Assembly (NCBI RefSeq): GCF_034044635.1
Contig: NZ_JAXCLX010000001.1
Location: 1,488,001 to 1,552,000 of the forward strand
Reading direction: 5' to 3'
From: Dongia rigui
GTDB taxonomy: Bacteria; Pseudomonadota; Alphaproteobacteria; Dongiales; Dongiaceae
DNA: 64,000 nt
The translations under genes were made by a program, and so were the position numbers. How positions within the stretch are numbered: the stretch's first letter is position 1; each line of letters starts with the position of its first letter. Below are positions 41,711-51,209 of the stretch, piece by piece. Below the pieces are notes generated by a model. That model had not been told where the DNA came from. It worked only from the letters and a program-made list of their open reading frames with translations, and did not search any database.

Positions 41711-42274
41711 TTGCCCCTCCAGCCCATCGAAACGGCGCGACTGCTGTTGCGCAATTGGCGGGATGAAGACCGCGCGCCCTACGCCGCCTTTCTGGCCGAT
41801 CCCATCCTGCGCAAATTTTTTCGCGGCGTGATCGACGCGGCCACCGCATCCGCCTGGATCGACGGCTATATCGACACGCTTGACGCGACCGGCCTGGGCT
41901 GGCGCGCAATCATACGCAAATCGGACGGCGCGCTGATCGGCGATGCCGGCGTCGGCGTCATCGACGATGCCAGCCGGGCCGTCATGCGCGGCGCCCCGGC
42001 GCTCGAAGCCGGCTGGACCATCGGCCGCGCCTATTGGGGGCAAGGATATGCCACCGAGGCTGCCAGAGCCTGTATCGCCGCAAGCTGGTCGCGCACGGAC
42101 GCCGCCGAAATCGTTGCGGCAGCGCATGTCGAAAACACCCCTTCGCACCGCGTCATGGAAAAACTCGGCATGCGGCGCGATCTGGCAGGCGATTTCGAGG
42201 ATCCGCGCTTCGATGCCGGCCATTGGCTGCGACCGCATGTGCTCTATCGCCTCGGACGGCCGGCAAGTCACTAA
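41711..42274 (+). CDS. GNAT-family N-acetyltransferase
   Basis: About 187 residues of the RimJ/RimL-type GNAT fold: IETARLLLRNWRDEDRAPYAAFLADP, ALEAGWTIGRAYWGQGYATEAARACI (both in part) with the acetyl-CoA loop as GRAYWGQGYATEA, then HVENTPSHRVMEKLGMRRD. The family modifies N-termini or small amines; substrate unknown. No ATG lies near the domain start, so I use the TTG at 41711 (GAAGG, short spacing), probably translated by coupling to the preceding small gene. It converges on DUF938. Confidence 0.8.
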   Translation: MPLQPIETARLLLRNWRDEDRAPYAAFLADPILRKFFRGVIDAATASAWIDGYIDTLDATGLGWRAIIRKSDGALIGDAGVGVIDDASRAVMRGAPALEAGWTIGRAYWGQGYATEAARACIAASWSRTDAAEIVAAAHVENTPSHRVMEKLGMRRDLAGDFEDPRFDAGHWLRPHVLYRLGRPASH

Positions 42275-42873
42275 CGGCGGCGAAACACGACGCTGAGATT
42301 ATTGGCCGGCATCTCCAAGACGTCCGGTACCGAAAACCCGGCAGATGCGGCGCAAGCTGCAACATCGTCGAGATCCCGCACGCCCCATGCCGGGTCCCGC
42401 GCGCGCAAATCCGCGTCGAAGGCTGCGTTGCTGGGGGCCGTGTGTAGCTGCCCGCGCTTGTAGGGGCCATAGAGGTAAAGCACGCCGCCCGCCGACAACA
42501 GCTTGGCTGTGCCGCGCATCAGTCCTGCGGTCGCGGCCCAGGGCGAAATGTGAATCATGTTGATGCACAGAACCGCCTGCACGGCATCTACCGGCCAAAT
42601 ATCCTGCGTCACGTCAAGATGAAGCGGTGGCAAGATATTGGGGACGCCGCTGGAGGCGACCCAGGCGGCGATGCTTTTCAAGCTCTCGAGCGACATGTCG
42701 CTCGGCTGAAAGGTCAAGTCGGGCAAGGCACGGGCAAAATGAATGACATGCTCGCCGCTGCCGCTGGCGATTTCCAGCACAGTGCCGTCTTTGGGCAGCA
42801 CGCGCCCCAGCACATCGAGAATGGGATCGCGGTTGCGTTGGACGGCCGGGGCCTGCAGGCGTTGATCCGTCAT
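42271..42873 (-). CDS. DUF938 methyltransferase-like protein
   Basis: A 200-residue protein of the DUF938 family, a predicted SAM-dependent methyltransferase: the SAM site is VLEIASGSGEHVIHFARALP, followed by WQPSD-like TFQPSDMSLESLKSI, CINMIHISPW and a C-terminal ANNLSVVFRR. Function unknown beyond fold. Its ATG shares one base with the stop of the hydrolase-OsmC gene (TGATG), so it is second in that operon. Confidence 0.9.
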   Translation of the reverse strand: MTDQRLQAPAVQRNRDPILDVLGRVLPKDGTVLEIASGSGEHVIHFARALPDLTFQPSDMSLESLKSIAAWVASSGVPNILPPLHLDVTQDIWPVDAVQAVLCINMIHISPWAATAGLMRGTAKLLSAGGVLYLYGPYKRGQLHTAPSNAAFDADLRARDPAWGVRDLDDVAACAASAGFSVPDVLEMPANNLSVVFRRR

Positions 42874-44078
42874 CAATTGCGTCCAGATTCGCGCGTGGTG
42901 ATGCGGGCGCCGGCCGTCAATGTCTTGTGCACCGGGCATTTCTCGGCGATCTCGATGAGGCGCTGGCGCATCTCCGCATCGAGATCGCCGCTGATGGTGA
43001 TGTCGCGCGTAAAAAGATCGGGCGGTGTCGTCCCCTTCTCTGTCACATGCCTGACCTCGGTCCGGATATGCGCCACCGGCCAGCCCTTGCGCTCGGCATA
43101 CATGCGCAGGGTCATGGTGGTGCAGGCACCGAGCCCCGCCGCCACCAATTGATGTGGGCTGGGCCCGGAGCCCAAGCCACCCACATCCTTCGGCTCGTCG
43201 GCGATGAAGCGGCTGTGGCCGGTCTTGACCGCCACCTGGAATTTGCCGCCGCCGGTCTCTTCGACCACCACGTTCTTCTCCGGCATCTCTTCCGCCCATT
43301 CTGAACCGGTGGCCAGATCGGCGCCGAGATAGCGCGAGGCCCAGGCCGAAATCACATCGGCTGCGTAAGCCGCGTCACTGGGCCTGGTCAGCAGGTGATC
43401 GGCCGTGTCGAGGGAGACGAAGCTCTTGGGATGCTTGGCGGCCTGGAAGATGGCGCCGGCATTCTCCGCACCAACCGTCTGGTCGACCGGGGAATGCAGC
43501 ACCAGCAAGGCACGGCGCAGGTCGGCGATGCGGGATTTCTGGTCGTGCCGATCGAGATCGTCGATGAACGATCGGCGCATGTTGAAGGGCCGGCCGCCGA
43601 GATCGACCTCCGCCTCGCCCTTCTCCATCAGCTCCGGCAACCGGTCGCCGAACTGCAAGGTCACATGCTTGACGTCGAAGGGTGCGCCGATGACGGCGAC
43701 TGCGGCGACGCTGGCGATATCGCCGGCTGCCGCGAGGACTGCGGCGCCGCCCAGGCTGTGGCCGATGAGAAGACGCGGCACCATGCCCTTTTCAGCCATG
43801 CCTGCCGCCGCCGCCACGACGTCGCGCACATTGCCGCTGAAGGTGCTGTCGGCAAAATCGCCCTCGCTCTCGCCCAATCCGGTGAAATCGAAGCGCAGGA
43901 CGCCAATGCCGCGCTGGGTCAGCGACCGGGCGATGCGCACGGCGGCAATCGATTGCTTGGTGCAGGTGAAGCAATGGGCAAAAAGCGCATAGGCCCGTGG
44001 CGCGCCATCCGGAAGGTCGAGCCGGCCGGAGAGATGATGGCCATCGGCGCTGCGGAAATCGAATGGTGCGGTCGCCAT
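42873..44078 (-). CDS. Bifunctional alpha/beta hydrolase - OsmC fusion
   Basis: A 401-residue fusion. Residues 1 to about 255 are an alpha/beta hydrolase with nucleophile Ser108 in GHSLGGAA and His in ADHLL; residues about 265-401 are an OsmC domain with redox Cys319 (GACTTMTLRMYAERKGWPV, in part) and Cys381 (EKCPVHKTL). OsmC reduces organic hydroperoxides, so this may hydrolyse a lipid ester and reduce a peroxide product. The fusion is found in many bacteria. DUF938 follows in the same operon. Confidence 0.92.
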   Translation of the reverse strand: MATAPFDFRSADGHHLSGRLDLPDGAPRAYALFAHCFTCTKQSIAAVRIARSLTQRGIGVLRFDFTGLGESEGDFADSTFSGNVRDVVAAAAGMAEKGMVPRLLIGHSLGGAAVLAAAGDIASVAAVAVIGAPFDVKHVTLQFGDRLPELMEKGEAEVDLGGRPFNMRRSFIDDLDRHDQKSRIADLRRALLVLHSPVDQTVGAENAGAIFQAAKHPKSFVSLDTADHLLTRPSDAAYAADVISAWASRYLGADLATGSEWAEEMPEKNVVVEETGGGKFQVAVKTGHSRFIADEPKDVGGLGSGPSPHQLVAAGLGACTTMTLRMYAERKGWPVAHIRTEVRHVTEKGTTPPDLFTRDITISGDLDAEMRQRLIEIAEKCPVHKTLTAGARITTRESGRN

Positions 44079-44116
44079 CGTGCAAACCCTTCTGGTTGAT
44101 CTGGTCGGTGGTTATC

Positions 44117-45331
44117 CTAAGCCGCGACCAGCCGCCCTGGCGAGCGGCGCATGAGCAGCCACAAGGCGATCGCCATGTTGACCACGTTCCAGGCAATGCC
44201 GTTCAAGAAAGCCATGTGATAGGAATGCGTCAGATCGTAGATGGCGCCCGACATCCAGCCACCCAGTGCCATGCCGACGACGGTCGCCATCAGCACCAGG
44301 CTGACGCGCACGCCCGCCTGATGGGCCGGGAAATTGTCGCGCACGATGAGGGCATAGCTCGGCACGATGCCGCCTTGGCTGAGGCCGAACAGCCCCGAGA
44401 CGATGTAGAGCGACATCAACCCATCGAAGGGCAGATAGAAGATGAGCGCCAGGCATTGCAGGGTGGAACCCAGGATGAGGGTACCGAGCCCACCGATCCG
44501 ATCGGCGATCATGCCGGAGGCGAGGCGACTGATGACGCCGGTCAGCAGCATGATGCCGAGCATCTGGGCACCCGCCGCGGCACCGTAACCGAGATCGCCG
44601 CAATAGGCGATCATGTGAACTTGCGGCATCGACATGGCGACGCAGCAGGCGATCCCGGCGAACATGAGGAGGCCCTGCAAGTAGAACGGCGCTTCTTTTT
44701 TTGAACCGATCGGCTTGGCGGCGGGCGTGTCGCGCGGCACGGCCGTCTCGAAAGTCGGGCGCCGGCGCAGCAGGTAACAAAGCGGCAGCATGGTGACGAG
44801 GCAGATGATGCCGATGCCTGCATAAGCGACGCGCCAGCCGTAAGCCTCGATCGCCGGCAACAGCAGCCGCGGCCAGATGGCGCCGGCAAGGTAATTGCCG
44901 CTGGCGACGATGGCGACCGCGATGCCCCGCCGCCGCATGAACCAGAGCGATATATCGGCCACCATCGGCCCGAAGGTGCTGGACGAGCCCAGCATGCCGA
45001 TGAGCAATGCCTGCGCCAGGATGAACTGCCAATAGGTCTGCGAGAGGGACGCGGCAACAAAGCCCAGGGCCAGCATGAAACTGCCCAAGACCAGCGGCAC
45101 CATGATGCCGCGCCGGTCGGCCAAGCGCCCCATCAAGACGCCGCCCGCGGCGAATCCGATCATCGTGGCGGTATAAGGCAGCGACGCGCCACCACGCCCC
45201 AGGCCGAATTCGGCCTCGATGGTGGGCAGAACCGCCACCGGCGACCACAGGCCGACGCCGCCGATGGTGGCGATGACCAGGCCGGCCAGCAGCCGGCCCC
45301 AGGCATAGCGGCTGTCATAACCGATGGTCAT
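44117..45331 (-). CDS. MFS transporter
   Basis: A 404-residue twelve-segment MFS transporter related to the monocarboxylate/oxalate antiporter group (OFA-like), with LMGRLADRRGIMVPLVLGSF after segment 2 and WFMRRRGIAVAIVASGNYLA (both in part) at segments 4-5. It could move a carboxylate or amino-acid derivative. It stands divergent from dadA, 175 bases apart, without clear operator. Substrate unknown. Confidence 0.88.
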   Translation of the reverse strand: MTIGYDSRYAWGRLLAGLVIATIGGVGLWSPVAVLPTIEAEFGLGRGGASLPYTATMIGFAAGGVLMGRLADRRGIMVPLVLGSFMLALGFVAASLSQTYWQFILAQALLIGMLGSSSTFGPMVADISLWFMRRRGIAVAIVASGNYLAGAIWPRLLLPAIEAYGWRVAYAGIGIICLVTMLPLCYLLRRRPTFETAVPRDTPAAKPIGSKKEAPFYLQGLLMFAGIACCVAMSMPQVHMIAYCGDLGYGAAAGAQMLGIMLLTGVISRLASGMIADRIGGLGTLILGSTLQCLALIFYLPFDGLMSLYIVSGLFGLSQGGIVPSYALIVRDNFPAHQAGVRVSLVLMATVVGMALGGWMSGAIYDLTHSYHMAFLNGIAWNVVNMAIALWLLMRRSPGRLVAA

Positions 45332-45506
45332 GTGACTTTATCCCCTGATATTTTGCCCACCTTGGTAGCGGATGCGGCGGGTTGCCACAATTCATCTCGC
45401 GGCATGCCTGTCATGCCGGTGGCGACGGCTTGGCCCCCTGGGCCTTGGCAATGCGATCGGCTAAAACACGCTCGATCGTTATGGGTATCGACGGGAGTTC
45501 CGTGTC

Positions 45507-46766
45507 GTGAAGATCATCATCTTAGGGAGCGGCGTCATTGGCGTGGCCAATGCCTATTTTCTGGCGCAAGCGGGGCATGAGGTCATCGTGCTCGACCGGC
45601 AGGAAGGCCCGGCCCTCGAAACCAGCTTTGCCAATGCGGGTGAGGTGTCGCCTGGCTATTCGGCACCGTGGGCAGCGCCCGGCATTCCCGTGAAAGCCCT
45701 GAAATGGCTGTTCATGCGCCATCGGCCGCTGGTGATCTGGCCCAAGCTCGACCCCGCCATGTGGCTGTGGGGCCTGCGCATGCTGCGGAACTGCACCGCC
45801 GCGCGCTACGCCCATAACAAGAGCCTGATGTTGCCCATTGCGCATTACAGCCGCGACGTGCTCCAGGAACTGCGCCGCGACACCGGCATCGCCTATGACC
45901 AGCGCATGCAGGGGACACTGCAGCTCTTTCGTTTGCCCAAGCAGATGGACGGCATCGCCGCCGACACGGCCGTGCTGGCGCAGACCGGCATTCCTTACGA
46001 AGTGCTCGATGTCGATGGCTGCTTGAAGGTCGAGCCAGGCCTGAAGCATGTGCGCGAGAAATTCGTCGGTGGACTGCGTTTGCCGATGGACGAGACCGGC
46101 GATTGCTTCAAGTTCACGCAAGGCCTGCGGCAGCTCGCCGAACAAGCCGGCGCCGTCTTCCGTTACCAGGTGACGATCAACGGCCTGGTGCATGACGGCA
46201 ACCGCGTCACCGCCGTCGACACCACCGGCGGCCGCGTTACCGGCGACGCCTATGTCGTGGCCCTTGGCAGCTATTCGCCGCAGCTGTTGCGCCCATTGGG
46301 ACTGCAGCTGCCGGTCTATCCGGTCAAAGGCTATTCCCTCACCTTGCCGGTGCGGGATGATGGTGGCGCCCCGCAATCGACCGTGATGGACGAAACGCAT
46401 AAGGTCGCCATCACGCGCCTGGGTGACCGCATCCGTGTCGGCGGCACGGCGGAACTCGCTGGCTTCAACCTCGCCTTGCGCGATGGCCGGCGCGAGACCC
46501 TCACCCATGTGGTGAGCGATCTCTTCCCGCAAGGCGGCAATGCCGCCGAGGCCGCCTTCTGGTGCGGCCTCCGTCCCATGACGCCGGACGGCCCACCCAT
46601 TATCGGTGGCACGCGCTACGCCAACCTCTATCTCAACACCGGCCACGGCACCCTGGGCTGGACCATGGCCTGCGGGTCGGGCCGCATCATGGCCGATCTC
46701 CTTTCCGGCCGGCGACCAGAGGTGGACATCAGCGGCCTCGGCCTCGAGCGCTATCGCGGGCTGTAA
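45507..46766 (+). CDS. dadA: D-amino acid dehydrogenase
   Basis: A 419-residue FAD enzyme that oxidises D-amino acids to 2-oxoacids and passes electrons to the respiratory chain. The N-terminal dinucleotide motif [20 protein letters not shown] and [20 protein letters not shown] (both in part) with the C-terminal [16 protein letters not shown] and [17 protein letters not shown] are close to DadA. The GTG/ATG choice is simple: ATG-equivalent start at 45507 is a GTG with weak GGGAG upstream. No alanine racemase gene is adjacent. D-alanine is the standard substrate. Confidence 0.92.
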   Translation: MKIIILGSGVIGVANAYFLAQAGHEVIVLDRQEGPALETSFANAGEVSPGYSAPWAAPGIPVKALKWLFMRHRPLVIWPKLDPAMWLWGLRMLRNCTAARYAHNKSLMLPIAHYSRDVLQELRRDTGIAYDQRMQGTLQLFRLPKQMDGIAADTAVLAQTGIPYEVLDVDGCLKVEPGLKHVREKFVGGLRLPMDETGDCFKFTQGLRQLAEQAGAVFRYQVTINGLVHDGNRVTAVDTTGGRVTGDAYVVALGSYSPQLLRPLGLQLPVYPVKGYSLTLPVRDDGGAPQSTVMDETHKVAITRLGDRIRVGGTAELAGFNLALRDGRRETLTHVVSDLFPQGGNAAEAAFWCGLRPMTPDGPPIIGGTRYANLYLNTGHGTLGWTMACGSGRIMADLLSGRRPEVDISGLGLERYRGL

Positions 46767-46816
46767 CCGCCCCCATTCGTGCTAGGATCGGGCTTCTCCC
46801 ATTGAGAGGCTACGCC

Positions 46817-47527
46817 ATGCGCCTGCAACATCGGATTGTTCTCGCCGCCTGCCTGCTCGCGCTTGGCAGCTGCGCCGAAAATGCGCCGCAGCGGACCACC
46901 GCGGCCGCCGCAACCTTCGGGCCTGACCAGACCTATCTGGTCGGCGAGACGGCGTTCACCTTTGTGCCGGGCGCCGTGCTCCAGACCTGGCCGCTCATGC
47001 CCCGGCAGGAGCCGTTGCGCTATGCGCGCATCGCCCTGCAGATGCCGGCAGATGCGCTGGATCCCGCCCTCACGGCAGCCCGACCGATCCAGATCGATGT
47101 CCTTGGCCCGCAGCAAAGTCCGCTCCCCTCCGGCATACTCGCAGCGGTCTTCACCGATTGGCGCGGGCGCGAGGCAGCGCCCGTCGGCAGCGGTTACCAT
47201 TACGACCCCCGCTCCAAGCTGAAAGCCAATGGCGGCCGGCAGACGTATCGGCGCGATATGGGACCGGCGGACCTCATCGCGCTGTTGCCGACCGGCGGTG
47301 CCGACGCGCCGTCCTTCTTCCTTCATCTCGACGGCAACACCGTCGACCGCGTCATCGAATGCCGCGCAGACGTGCCACCGTCCAAGAATGTCGGCGCCTA
47401 TTGCGCCCTGCGCCCCGATCCCGGACCGCGGTATGGCTACCGCGTCTTCTTCCCCAGCGCGCTGCTGCCGCAATGGCAGACGCTCGACAAGGCCGCCCGC
47501 ACCTATATCGAGGCCGCGCGCAGATAA
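46817..47527 (+). CDS. Lipoprotein, unknown function
   Basis: A 236-residue lipoprotein with a signal sequence ending in lipobox LLALGSC (lipidated Cys about 19). The mature part is beta-rich (TYLVGETAFTFVPGAVLQTW, SFFLHLDGNTVDRVIECRAD) and has a single further Cys pair (C near IEC and GAYC). It follows dadA by 50 bases on the same strand with a GAGAGG ribosome site. I do not recognise a family. Confidence 0.78.
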   Translation: MRLQHRIVLAACLLALGSCAENAPQRTTAAAATFGPDQTYLVGETAFTFVPGAVLQTWPLMPRQEPLRYARIALQMPADALDPALTAARPIQIDVLGPQQSPLPSGILAAVFTDWRGREAAPVGSGYHYDPRSKLKANGGRQTYRRDMGPADLIALLPTGGADAPSFFLHLDGNTVDRVIECRADVPPSKNVGAYCALRPDPGPRYGYRVFFPSALLPQWQTLDKAARTYIEAARR

Positions 47528-47575
47528 AACACGTCTAGGTGGTGAAGGGCCTGAAGCGGCACGGGTAAGGGGCGC

Positions 47576-47767
47576 TCAGCGGCGGTCTGGTCGTTTCAGC
47601 TGTCGATAGTCTATCACCTCGCGGCGGGCGTGATGGTCGCGCAGGAAACAGCGCAGCGCCACGATGGCACTGCCGATGAGGCCCAGCGCCAACATCAGCG
47701 TTGCCGGCCAGCAGGCGGCGTATCCTTGCAGGATGATCGAGATGATCCCACCCTCGGTCGACGGCAT
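47576..47767 (-). CDS. Small single-pass membrane protein
   Basis: A 63-residue protein with one predicted segment (ATLMLALGLIGSAIVALRCF) and a basic cytoplasmic tail. The ATG at 47767 has GGAGG 7 bases upstream and is preferred over two upstream ATG codons. It lies 80 bases behind the XRE-type regulator gene on the same strand. Unknown function. Confidence 0.65.
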   Translation of the reverse strand: MPSTEGGIISIILQGYAACWPATLMLALGLIGSAIVALRCFLRDHHARREVIDYRQLKRPDRR

Positions 47768-47847
47768 CGTTTCCTCCATAGCCTTGGCGATGAAGGAAGT
47801 ATGGCGGCCAACCAGCGCGTGCTGAAGAGCACGAGTGGGAGAGTGAT

Positions 47848-48639
47848 TCACATTGCGGACAGGCGGTGCAGGGCCGCAGCGGTTGCGGCATCCGCCGGCA
47901 GAAAGGTCTCGATCGCCAATTCCGACAGGGTGATATCGCGTGGCGTGCCGAAGACCATCGTGGTGCTGAGGAAGGAGAGATCGCCTTCCGTCGTGCGCAG
48001 CCGCAACGGCACGGCGATGGCATTTTCAGTCGGTGACGCATGAGGTGCCGGCGCCGGATAAGCGGTCAATTCAGCCAGCAAGGCGCCAAGAACCGTATCG
48101 CCGGTCTCCGCGATCTGGTGTTTGAGCCGTTCCAGCAGATGATGGCGCCAGTCACCAAGATTGAGAATGCGCGGCGCCAGCCCGTCCGGATGCAGGCTGA
48201 CGCGCAGCGCATTGACTGGCCCCGCCATGAGGTGGGGCGCCGCGCCCGCAAGGAGCGGCGCCACGGCGTCATTGGCCATGACGATCTGCCAATGGCGGTC
48301 GATGGCGAGGGCTGGAAAAGGAGCATGCGCCGTGAGTAGCGCCTTGACGGCAGAGCGGGCCGACGCCATCGCCGGATCGTCGAGCCCGCGCTCCGGATAA
48401 AGCGGCGCAAAGCCCGCCGCCAACAGCAGGCGGTTGCGATCGCGCAAGGGAATCTGCAACCGCTCGGCCAGGCGCAGCAGCATCTCGCGGCTGGGCATGG
48501 CGCGTCCCGTCTCGATGAACGAGAGATGCCGGGCGGAAATCTCGGCATCGAGCGCGAGGTCGAGTTGGCTGAGGCGCCGCTGCTGGCGCCAATGTCGCAG
48601 GTGATCGCCGGTGGTGCGGGGGAGCGTTGCTATCTGCAT
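47848..48639 (-). CDS. XRE-type regulator with MmyB-like ligand domain
   Basis: A 263-residue transcription factor: an N-terminal Cro/C1 HTH (GDHLRHWRQQRRLSQLDLAL, ISARHLSFIETGRAMPSREM; both in part) followed by a MmyB-like PAS-type ligand domain (residues about 95-255) with HWQIVMANDAVAPL, GDLSFLSTTMVFGTPRDI (in part). These regulators often control one divergent neighbour; here a SnoaL-like gene at 48756 lies 116 bases away. The ATG at 48639 fits the domain; an upstream ATG at 48675 is unlikely. Confidence 0.92.
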   Translation of the reverse strand: MQIATLPRTTGDHLRHWRQQRRLSQLDLALDAEISARHLSFIETGRAMPSREMLLRLAERLQIPLRDRNRLLLAAGFAPLYPERGLDDPAMASARSAVKALLTAHAPFPALAIDRHWQIVMANDAVAPLLAGAAPHLMAGPVNALRVSLHPDGLAPRILNLGDWRHHLLERLKHQIAETGDTVLGALLAELTAYPAPAPHASPTENAIAVPLRLRTTEGDLSFLSTTMVFGTPRDITLSELAIETFLPADAATAAALHRLSAM

Positions 48640-48755
48640 GGCGGGATCATAGCGGGTGCAAATAAGCGCCGCCATTACCTCCGACGTAATCGACCCGCCT
48701 CCCCTTCCGGCACATCTTCCCTCTCGTCCAACCTTCCTGTGAATGGAGAGATACG

Positions 48756-49130
48756 ATGACGACGAACGCCCTGGACGTTGCCCGCACCTATATCGCCTGC
48801 TGGAACGAGATCGATATCGACCGCCGCCGCGCCCTCCTTGAAACGCATTGGCAGGCCGAAGCGGGCTATGTCGATCCGCTGATGGTGGGGCGCAATCTCC
48901 TCGAGATCGACGCCCTCATCGCCGCCGTGCAGGCACGCTTTCCCGGTCACAGCTTCACGTTGAAGGACGGCGCCGACGGTCATAACGGCCGTGTGCGCTT
49001 TTCCTGGAGCCTTGGCGACAACAATGCGCCGGGGAGTGCGGCGATCGCGCACGGGACCGATTTCGTCACCCTCGGCGATGACGGCCGGATCGCACAGGTC
49101 ACCGGCTTTCTGGACCCGGTCTCGGCCTGA
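48756..49130 (+). CDS. SnoaL/NTF2-like protein
   Basis: A 124-residue NTF2-like protein: VARTYIACWNEIDIDRRRALLETHW, YVDPLMVGRNLLEIDALIAAVQARFPGH (in part) and GRIAQVTGFLDPVS. SnoaL-like proteins can be cyclases, isomerases or ligand-binding proteins; the substrate cannot be told. GGAGAG lies 5 bases before ATG. Divergent from the MmyB-type regulator, which is its likely controller. Confidence 0.88.
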   Translation: MTTNALDVARTYIACWNEIDIDRRRALLETHWQAEAGYVDPLMVGRNLLEIDALIAAVQARFPGHSFTLKDGADGHNGRVRFSWSLGDNNAPGSAAIAHGTDFVTLGDDGRIAQVTGFLDPVSA

Positions 49131-49186
49131 CGGGCGGGAGCCCCGGGCGGCAGATGCCGTCCGGGGCGCATCCCGCGGCGGTCCGC

Positions 49187-51064
49187 TTACTCGGCGGCTT
49201 TCACTTGGATGAGCGGCAGTTCGGCCTGGGCGCGGCCCTGGGCATTGGCCCAGAGTGTTGCAATGTCGGCACGCGACATCGGTTTGCCGAGCAGATAGCC
49301 CTGGGCCTGGTCGCAATCTTCCGCCTGCAGCCAGGCAAGCTGGGTGGGTGTCTCGACACCCTCCGCCGTGACGGTGATGCGCAGCGACCGGCCAAGCGCG
49401 ATGACGGCGCGGACGATCGACATCGAATCCGAGTTCTCCTCCATCGCCCAGATGAAGGAGCGGTCGATCTTGATCTTGTCGAACGGAAAGCGGTGCAGAT
49501 AGCTCAAGGATGAATAGCCGGTGCCGAAATCGTCGAGCGAGATGCGGATGCCGTGGGCCTTCAGGGCCTTCAGCGTCGCCAGCACGCGCTCGGTATCCTC
49601 GATGAGGACGCCTTCGGTGATCTCAAGCTCGAGCCGATGGGGCGCGAGGCCGGTCTCGGCGAGGATCCCCAGGATCTGGTCGGCGAGATCGGATTGGCGG
49701 AATTGTATGGGCGACAGATTGACGGCGACGATCTTGTCGTCGGGCCAGCTGGCCGTTTCGCGGCAGGCCGTGCGCAATACCCACTCGCCGAGCTGCATGA
49801 TGAGGCCGCATTCTTCCGCCAGCGGAATGAACGTGCATGGCGAGATGGGGCCGCGTTCCGGATGGTGCCAGCGCAACAGCGCCTCGCAGCCAGTGACGGT
49901 GAGATGCGCGCAATCGACCAGCGGCTGGTAGTGGAGCTCAAGCTGGTCGTTATTGACCGCATGCCTGAGATCGCGCTCGAGCCGACGGCGTTCCTGCAGC
50001 CGCAGGTCCATTTCTGATTCGAAGAAGCGATAGGCGCTGCCGCCGGCTTCCTTCGCACGGCCCAGTGCCGTGTCGGCAGCGCGCAGCAATTCGTCACCGC
50101 TCATGCCGTCGCTGGGAAAGAGCGCAATGCCGATGCTGGTGCCGATGTTGATGTGATGGCCGCAGATGACGAAGGGTTCCGAGATCGCTTTCACCAGCCG
50201 GTCGGCCATGAAGGCTGGACCATCGGGATGGGCGAGCCCCACCTGGATGAGGGCAAATTCATCGGCGCCGAGACGCGCCACGGTGTCGTCGGCGCGGGTC
50301 GATTGGGTGAGGCGGAGTGCTACCTGGCGCAGCAGTTCATCGGCGATCTCCGGCCCCAGCAGATCGTTGACCGGCTTGAAGCGGTCGAGATCGAGGCACA
50401 GAACGGCAACGGTCGAGCCGCTGCGCCGCGCCCGTGCCATGGCCTGCGCCAAGCGATCGCGAAAGAGGTTGCGGTTGGGCAGGCCCGTCAGCGCGTCGTG
50501 ATGCGCCAGATGCAGGATGCGTTCCTCGGCGGCCTTGCGCTCGCGGATGTCGCGCACGGCGATCACGCGCGCATCGCCCGTCTCGAACGGCAGGGTGCGG
50601 GCATGGACTTCGACCGGAATGGTGCTGCCATCGGCGTGGCGCAGCTGAAACTCGACCGGCGCGTCGCCGGCCTCGGGACCGCGCCCGCACCGGATTTCGA
50701 AGAGCTCGGCGCGCAGCGCGTCATGGGTCGCCGGCGGGCAGAGGTCGTAGAGGCTGCGCCCGATCAGCAATGCCTGCGGCCAGCCAGTGATCGCCGCCAT
50801 CGCGGTGTTGGCGTCCAGCACGATACCATCGCGGTGAATGATGAGGCCCTCGAAGGTCGCGTCGGCCAATTGCCGGAACCGGCCTTCGCTGGAGCGCAGC
50901 CGCGCCTCGCTTTCGCGCAACGCCGCGGTCTCAGCCTTGGCTTGCGCCGAACGCAGCATGAAATGGACAAGCAGGCAGCACACCGCGACGATCGCGAGGA
51001 TGATCGCCAAACAGAGGGCCGGAACCAACGGTTCGGCAGCTATCGTCTCGAAGAGCGGCGACAT
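49187..51064 (-). CDS. Membrane PAS-GGDEF-EAL protein (GGDEF degenerate)
   Basis: A 625-residue cyclic-di-GMP protein: one membrane segment (residues about 13-37), PAS (60-175), GGDEF (185-345) and EAL (360-610). The diguanylate cyclase signature reads GADEF (266-270), altered from GGDEF, but the inhibitory RxxD site is kept at 257-260. The phosphodiesterase side looks whole: EAL at 394-396, DDFGTGYSSLSYL and KIDRSF. So it is probably a c-di-GMP phosphodiesterase tuned by its PAS and GGDEF parts. The ATG at 51064 starts just before the membrane segment. Confidence 0.92.
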   Translation of the reverse strand: MSPLFETIAAEPLVPALCLAIILAIVAVCCLLVHFMLRSAQAKAETAALRESEARLRSSEGRFRQLADATFEGLIIHRDGIVLDANTAMAAITGWPQALLIGRSLYDLCPPATHDALRAELFEIRCGRGPEAGDAPVEFQLRHADGSTIPVEVHARTLPFETGDARVIAVRDIRERKAAEERILHLAHHDALTGLPNRNLFRDRLAQAMARARRSGSTVAVLCLDLDRFKPVNDLLGPEIADELLRQVALRLTQSTRADDTVARLGADEFALIQVGLAHPDGPAFMADRLVKAISEPFVICGHHINIGTSIGIALFPSDGMSGDELLRAADTALGRAKEAGGSAYRFFESEMDLRLQERRRLERDLRHAVNNDQLELHYQPLVDCAHLTVTGCEALLRWHHPERGPISPCTFIPLAEECGLIMQLGEWVLRTACRETASWPDDKIVAVNLSPIQFRQSDLADQILGILAETGLAPHRLELEITEGVLIEDTERVLATLKALKAHGIRISLDDFGTGYSSLSYLHRFPFDKIKIDRSFIWAMEENSDSMSIVRAVIALGRSLRITVTAEGVETPTQLAWLQAEDCDQAQGYLLGKPMSRADIATLWANAQGRAQAELPLIQVKAAE

Positions 51065-51209
51065 GCTTGGCCTGATCAGGGTGTCCCAAGATACGAATCT
51101 TCCCCGGTCGGAAAGGATCGGGTCCCGTTTTATAGCCAACCGAATCTGAATCAGAGATTAACGTGCCTATATTATAGTGTGTGCTGACAGAATTCCTTTT
51201 CGGCGCACA

